From assembly GCA_021781455.1 (NCBI GenBank), contig JAJXWV010000057.1, positions 1 to 64,000 on the forward strand: DNA of 64,000 nt, given 5' to 3'. This stretch comes from Acidobacteriota bacterium (GTDB lineage Bacteria; Acidobacteriota; Thermoanaerobaculia; Gp7-AA8). Every line of letters starts with the position of its first letter. The stretch's first letter is position 1. Positions 59,619 through 64,000 of the stretch are shown here, piece after piece. Both the position numbers and the translations under genes were made by a program. The notes below the pieces were generated by a model that did not search any database, had not been told where the DNA came from, and saw nothing but the letters and a program-made list of their open reading frames with translations.

Positions 59619-60233
59619 CTACTTTCGTTTAGACTGCCCGCGCACGCGAATGACTCTGGCGGGCACGCCCCCGACGACAGCATCCCGAGGGACACTTCTA
59701 TTGACGACAGCACCGGCGGCAATCACAGCGCCCCTCTCAATCTGCACGCCATCGAGTATGCTGCAGTTGCACCCGATCCAGACGTCATCTGCAATTCGAA
59801 CGCCTTCTTTCCGGACCTGCTGTTGCATCATCGGAACCGTCAAGTCGTCGATGCCGTGGTTTGCCGGAATGATGACCGTATGCGTGGCGATTCCCACGTC
59901 GCTTCCGATCTCCAAGCCACCGACACCGTATAAGACACAATAAGGATTGATGGTCGTTCTGTCGCCTATGACGATGCTGCCGCCCAGAGCATCGAGTAGC
60001 GCGCCGTCGTGAACAAAAGAATTCTCACCGAGCGCTACACGCTGCCAGCAGATCAATTTGGCCCGGCCGATGGTCGTCCCGCGTCCGATGGAGAGTCTGA
60101 ATGGGTACTGAATGTCTACGTGGAGCGATACGTTCGCCCGCCAGCGCAAACCGAGGTAAAGCGCCACCAGAAAGCGAGGACCGGGGCGGCGAAGGATCCT
60201 ACGTTGGACCGCCCGAAAAAGGTCAGATATCAA
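59619..60233 (-). CDS. WcaF/NodL-type hexapeptide acyltransferase
   Basis: This 204-residue protein has a basic N-terminus. A left-handed beta-helix follows (about 55-190) with repeated [LIV]GxxxxI hexads, the catalytic-type ANHGIDDLTVPM loop with conserved His, VWIGCNCSILDGVQIERGAV and a GGVPARVIR end. Related enzymes acetylate sugar hydroxyls in exopolysaccharides. It overlaps the flippase stop by 11 nt. Confidence 0.87.
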   Translation of the reverse strand: MISDLFRAVQRRILRRPGPRFLVALYLGLRWRANVSLHVDIQYPFRLSIGRGTTIGRAKLICWQRVALGENSFVHDGALLDALGGSIVIGDRTTINPYCVLYGVGGLEIGSDVGIATHTVIIPANHGIDDLTVPMMQQQVRKEGVRIADDVWIGCNCSILDGVQIERGAVIAAGAVVNRSVPRDAVVGGVPARVIRVRGQSKRK

Positions 60234-61785
60234 TGGCGAGATCTTTCTTACGACCGAGCTTGGCTAAACGTTCCCAAAGAGCGCGCGAGACGTACCGTGC
60301 TGAATCGAGGCGCAATATCCAGCTTATAACAACGTACAGTGCCGAAGCGCTACCAATCTGAAAGAATAGAAGCCAAACCGGCGACAGCGACTGCGGTGTC
60401 CCTTGTAGTAGCCGCGCAAATGCCCACATGCCGACGAACGCCGTTCCTATCTTTGCCACATTCTTCCAGAACCAGCTTTCCGTCACAGGCGTGACGTGCC
60501 GGCGGACTCGCCACATCAACAAGAGCGTTGTCCACAATGTCATTCCCGAATAGGCAAGCGCGAAACCGACCGCACCGAACCGAAACAACAAAACATTGAG
60601 CAGAATCTTGACCATCGGATTCATTATTCCCAATATCCCGATGGTCCAACTGTCCTGAAACGCATTGACGACGCGGACGATGATATTGCCGACTACAGCG
60701 GCAGCGATGCTCAGGCTGTAAGCCATCAATGTTTGACCGGTGAGTTCGACTGCGCCGAGGTCGAACACCCCATGACCGAATAGCAGCCGCACGACGGGAA
60801 CTCCGAACAGCCCGAGAATAACGGTCGCAGGCAAGGCAATGAACAGGGAGAGGCCCGTTGTTTTGAGAAAATCGCCGCGCAACGAGGTGATGTCGCCACG
60901 GTTAGCCTGCTCGGCGAAGAACGGGAATACCGCGGTCTGAACAGAAGCGAAGATCGCCATGATGAGCGTCAGCAGTCTTTCGGCGTACCCGAGAGCCGAA
61001 ATGCTCCCTGTCGGCAATCCAGATGCCATCGCTCGATCAATGATTGGCACGAGACCGGTGCCCACGATCCCCAGGATGAGCGGCCCACTCAATCGAATCG
61101 CATTAGCGACCTGGCTGCGTTCCCACCGCAAGGACAAATGCATACCGATTCCGAGCCGGCGCACGAGAACCAGAGCGATGAAGAGTTGCGCTCCCCATCC
61201 TACGGTTAGACCGACTGCAAATGAGTAGACACCAAACCGGTGGCTGAAGAACCAGACCGTCAGCGCGGGTGCAATGGATGAAATTGCTGGAAGAATCCCG
61301 TTCGCCCAAAACTGCTGCTCCGCCACGAGAAACGCACCGGCCACCCCGAAGAAAGCGAGAAAGCCCGCCAACGGCAGCATCATCCATGTCAACCGCATGA
61401 CGAGTTGAACTTGCGCGCCATCGAAGCCGGATCCCATCGTGCGGCTGACCCACGGAACCGCAATCGCCAGCGCGGCGCTCACGATGATCACCACGACGAG
61501 CAAGGCGCCGAACACCTCATTACAGAATCTTTGCCTGCGGTCGGCGCCCTCCTTCTTTGCAGAAAGGTACGCAGGGACAAGCAGGATCTGCAGGACACCG
61601 GAGAAAGTGCTACCAATGAATAGCGGGATCGAATACGCCACCAGGAATGCGTCCATCTCTCGACCTGCGCCGAGCCTTGCGCTGACAGCGTATTCCCGGA
61701 GATACCAGAACAGGTACAGAAATACCGACGCAAACGTGACAATGCCGGACGCTCTAAGAATGCCTCGCTGGTTGTCCGTACTCAT
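60223..61785 (-). CDS. MurJ/MviN-like flippase (MOP superfamily)
   Basis: This ~520-residue polytopic protein has 13-14 membrane helices and MurJ-like features: LGAGREMDAFLVAYSIPLFI at the first helices, the FAEQANRGD loop and LLFGHGVFDLGAVELT. It would flip lipid-linked oligosaccharide or lipid II across the membrane. In a polysaccharide locus with Wzy-type genes it probably acts as the Wzx. The start MSTDNQRG is preferred to an upstream in-frame GTG/ATG. Confidence 0.85.
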   Translation of the reverse strand: MSTDNQRGILRASGIVTFASVFLYLFWYLREYAVSARLGAGREMDAFLVAYSIPLFIGSTFSGVLQILLVPAYLSAKKEGADRRQRFCNEVFGALLVVVIIVSAALAIAVPWVSRTMGSGFDGAQVQLVMRLTWMMLPLAGFLAFFGVAGAFLVAEQQFWANGILPAISSIAPALTVWFFSHRFGVYSFAVGLTVGWGAQLFIALVLVRRLGIGMHLSLRWERSQVANAIRLSGPLILGIVGTGLVPIIDRAMASGLPTGSISALGYAERLLTLIMAIFASVQTAVFPFFAEQANRGDITSLRGDFLKTTGLSLFIALPATVILGLFGVPVVRLLFGHGVFDLGAVELTGQTLMAYSLSIAAAVVGNIIVRVVNAFQDSWTIGILGIMNPMVKILLNVLLFRFGAVGFALAYSGMTLWTTLLLMWRVRRHVTPVTESWFWKNVAKIGTAFVGMWAFARLLQGTPQSLSPVWLLFFQIGSASALYVVISWILRLDSARYVSRALWERLAKLGRKKDLAIDI

Positions 61786-62060
61786 GGCCGCGCTACTCGC
61801 TCGCCCAGCAGTGTCACGAATTTCTCGAACCAAAGATCTCGCACTTGATGATGTTCAACAGCCGTCAAGTCCGTTGAAAACATCTCTTCGCCGCGCCGCG
61901 GTACGCAGAGAGGACGAACGCCCCACTCGATGCCTGCTCGCCGAACGGATCTTCCTCTGCAGGAAAGATGTGGGCGACGACGCCAGCCTCACGCGATGCT
62001 CACCGGACCGGTCGGGCTGACAGAACTACTCCACAGTAGCGGGGGCATCGTTCTCTGTCG
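61786..62060. other. Gap upstream of the flippase gene with weak coding remnants
   Basis: On the minus strand a 33-codon frame (MFSTDLTAVEHHQVRDLWFE to VARP) ends with an ATGA overlap on the flippase start. The same frame is open upstream without a start (IEWGVRPLCVPRRGEE). A 12-codon frame (MTTENDAPATVE) overlaps the methyltransferase stop. These look like pieces of a decayed gene, but no family is recognised. Confidence 0.3.
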
Positions 62061-62843
62061 TCATGTCACCGCCTTTGCCATATCTCGTGCGTGGTTCTTT
62101 GCCAGCACAAAAAGTACTGAAGAGGGAAGCCCGGCCCGTGCCAGCCACTGGTTAGGGGGAAAGAGGGGCATTTCGGGCGGCGAATATGTCAGCAGCGCGA
62201 TCGTCCTCAAACATGAGAAACCGTTCTCGAGAAAGAGGCGCTCCCATGATGAGATCCGAAATTCTATGAATTCTTTGGTATGCGATGGCGCGGTCCCATG
62301 GATCCGCGGCAAAAAATGATTCATGAATGACCGTTGCGGAACAACGGCCGACGACTCCGCCGGAAGTTCCGCAAGATGCGCTTTTTGCAGGATTCTTCGG
62401 CCGACCGCCACCACCTTCAGCGGGTAATAGACAGCCACGGAGAGCAATTTCCAGATGTGAGTGGGTAACACATGAAGGAACAAGGCGTCCTCCGCCGACA
62501 CACGGCGCATTTCCTCGAACGCCAATTGGCGTTGCTCGATGTGCTCGATAACATTGGAAGAATAAATGAGATCGAAAGAGCGGTCCGCGTATGGCATTCG
62601 CTCCGCTGATGCCATCAAGAAACGTCGCGGCGGCGCGTCGCTCGAGTGTCGAACAACGTCGAAAGGAAACACTTTGCCGATCGCCCCGAGATGCGGCGAT
62701 TGAAAGCCATCGCCGGCGCCGATCTCGAGGATGCGCCGGAACCGGGCTCGATGCTGGATTACCTCCCGAAGCACGAGATCCATCTCCCGAGCGCGGATGC
62801 GATGAGCAAGGCGAATATCGAACGGCAGGGACTTGGCCATCAT
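62061..62843 (-). CDS. Class I SAM-dependent methyltransferase (Methyltransf_11-like)
   Basis: This 260-residue protein has motif I ILEIGAGDGFQSPHL (about 38-52), ERMPYADRSFDLIYSSNVIE with the following HIE motif, and a less typical C-terminal half with LHVLPTHIWKLLS and FMNHFLPRIHG. The C-terminal part may bind a lipid or glycan acceptor. It lies 4 nt downstream of the beta-propeller gene and so is probably co-transcribed. Substrate is unknown. Confidence 0.85.
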   Translation of the reverse strand: MMAKSLPFDIRLAHRIRAREMDLVLREVIQHRARFRRILEIGAGDGFQSPHLGAIGKVFPFDVVRHSSDAPPRRFLMASAERMPYADRSFDLIYSSNVIEHIEQRQLAFEEMRRVSAEDALFLHVLPTHIWKLLSVAVYYPLKVVAVGRRILQKAHLAELPAESSAVVPQRSFMNHFLPRIHGTAPSHTKEFIEFRISSWERLFLENGFSCLRTIALLTYSPPEMPLFPPNQWLARAGLPSSVLFVLAKNHARDMAKAVT

Positions 62844-62847
62844 GGCA

Positions 62848-64000
62848 TCACTGAATGGAGTAACGATAGACGGCTGGGCCGCTTATGTAATAGATGTTAT
62901 CGCCGCGCATCGCGAAACCGCCGGTGATCTTCTCGGGTGCGGGAATCACATCCGCCTTTCCCGTTTTCGGGTCCATGGCAAAAATCCCCTCATCGGCCAG
63001 TCCCCAAATGCGCCGATCGGGGCCAACCGCCACACTGTTGCGGATGACGTCACTGTGGAGGGGGAGTTGCCCGCGCTTCGTTATGCTGCGACTCTTTGGA
63101 TCGAAGAGGAAGAACACTCGTCCCGCCACCCCGAACACTTCCCCACTAGGCAGCGTCAGAAAGTCCGTGAGCGCCGCGGCCCCCGGAACCGGAACCGTTT
63201 CGAATTCCGTGCGCGTCGTCTGCGGGTTCCACACGAATAACCGGGCCGAAGTCTCGATCGCGTGGCTGCCGCCTCCGCCGGTGACGCGGGTGCCACCGAG
63301 GATGCGATGCTCCCATGTCGCCAGAGTGACGATGCTTTCATTCGCGACGATGTGGTCGAACTGCTGTGCAACACCCGAAGCGACGTTCCACCTCGTCAGC
63401 GTGCCGTCGAGACTTCCGTATCCGGGAACCGCGCCGACCCAGACGTTTCCGTCGGCTCCGGCGATCATCGCCGCAGGACGCCACGCTGGTCCTGTGCCGC
63501 TGACAGTGCTGCTGATCTTTACGAACTGCGGATTGCCCGCTTCGACACCTCGCAGGACGTCGAACGCCATGAGCGGGGCGGTCCCGCCGTACGCCGCCAT
63601 CAAAATGTAGTTCTTCCACGGGAGGAACGAATACACCTCACCGCTCCCGAGCTCGCCAAGCTCGACAATGCCGTTCCGGTCGTCCACTCGGATGAAATGG
63701 ATCGGCATCGAGGTACTGGCGTAGACCTCGCCGTCGGGTCCGGGGCCGAGCCGGAAGAGAGGCAATTCCTCCGAGGGCACGGCAATGGGATGCCGTTCGG
63801 TGACAGCACGCTTGGTATCGACAATTTCCAGGGTCGCCCCCCGTACGGCGATCCTCCGGCCGTCCGAAAGATTCCTCAATTCGCGTGCCGGCGAGACTTC
63901 GTTCGTCGGCTCAGCCGACCACCCTGACAGTCGAAAGTACTGGCCGCCCGCTTTCGCATAGACGTTCCCGTCCATGCCGCGAAACAGAGTGACGACGCCG
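62848..64000 (-). CDS. Beta-propeller (NHL/Vgb-like) protein, 5' end beyond window
   Basis: At least 383 residues are visible and the frame is open to the window edge. The sequence shows repeated ~45-55-residue blade motifs such as GPGPDGEVYAST, AGADGNVWVGAVPG, VGPDRRIWGLADEGIFAMDP and MRGDNIYYIS, the pattern of NHL/SMP-30-like six- or seven-blade propellers. No signal peptide can be seen because the N-terminus is missing. It may be an extracytoplasmic scaffold or a lyase-like protein. It directly precedes the methyltransferase gene. Confidence 0.75.
   Translation of the reverse strand, partial: GVVTLFRGMDGNVYAKAGGQYFRLSGWSAEPTNEVSPARELRNLSDGRRIAVRGATLEIVDTKRAVTERHPIAVPSEELPLFRLGPGPDGEVYASTSMPIHFIRVDDRNGIVELGELGSGEVYSFLPWKNYILMAAYGGTAPLMAFDVLRGVEAGNPQFVKISSTVSGTGPAWRPAAMIAGADGNVWVGAVPGYGSLDGTLTRWNVASGVAQQFDHIVANESIVTLATWEHRILGGTRVTGGGGSHAIETSARLFVWNPQTTRTEFETVPVPGAAALTDFLTLPSGEVFGVAGRVFFLFDPKSRSITKRGQLPLHSDVIRNSVAVGPDRRIWGLADEGIFAMDPKTGKADVIPAPEKITGGFAMRGDNIYYISGPAVYRYSIQ

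Overview
This is a high-GC bacterial window with almost every gene on the minus strand. A RodZ-type morphology protein, a GDP-heptose pathway, an O-antigen-type polysaccharide locus and a LhgO-type oxidase suggest a Gram-negative-type soil or sediment bacterium. Dense small dispersed repeats, Uma2 proteins and polysaccharide genes suggest Acidobacteriota or a neighbouring phylum. That placement is inference; no rRNA or marker gene is present to confirm it. I found no tRNA, rRNA, CRISPR array or intact transposase.

Region 1 (1-6.54 kb) is conserved housekeeping and signalling. It holds the 5' part of gatA, gatC, a GAF/HD-GYP protein, a 75-codon SelW/Rdx-like selenoprotein gene that reads through an in-frame TGA with a SECIS-like hairpin, and a tight operon rodZ - HEAT-like protein - DnaJ/TPR protein - PP2C phosphatase.

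Region 2 (6.55-14.4 kb) is a repeat-rich accessory zone. It contains an 8-bp tandem array upstream of rodZ and three coiled-coil paralogues plus a remnant. It also contains lhgO, a PIN-domain remnant, a ribbon-helix-helix antitoxin-like gene, and a divergent [HEAT-like protein / Uma2] module present as one complete copy, one partly deleted copy and one decayed copy. At least five families of short dispersed repeats fill the gaps.

Region 3 (14.4 kb to the end) is one very large surface-polysaccharide locus. Two plus-strand genes (FlaA1/CapD-type dehydratase; O-antigen ligase/polymerase with TPRs) face about 40 minus-strand genes linked by ATGA, GTGA, TTGA or TGATG overlaps. Recognisable modules are: (i) GDP-D-glycero-D-manno-heptose synthesis (gmhA, hddA, gmhB, hddC) with a transaldolase, an SDR and a Gfo/Idh oxidoreductase; (ii) a nucleotide-sugar dehydrogenase variant and an epimerase; (iii) a WecB epimerase with a WbpB/WbpE/WbpD-like trio for a diacetamido-uronic acid; (iv) three polyprenyl-phosphate sugar-phosphate transferases, three Wzy/WaaL-type membrane proteins and a MurJ/Wzx flippase; (v) glycosyltransferases, one fused to a GNAT domain through a repeat-encoded linker; (vi) decoration enzymes: three AsnB-type amidotransferases, a NodU-type carbamoyltransferase, an acyltransferase, two methyltransferases and a lipoprotein sulfatase-fold enzyme; (vii) exported proteins (FN3 - alpha/beta hydrolase - Calx-beta; beta-propeller). 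Together they could build, amidate, carbamoylate, methylate and export one or more heptose- and uronic-acid-containing glycans.

The observations I rate highest are the hidden SelW-like selenoprotein, the AsnB x3 plus carbamoyltransferase decoration set, the duplicated HEAT/Uma2 module, and the repeat-mediated gene fusion and tail extensions.
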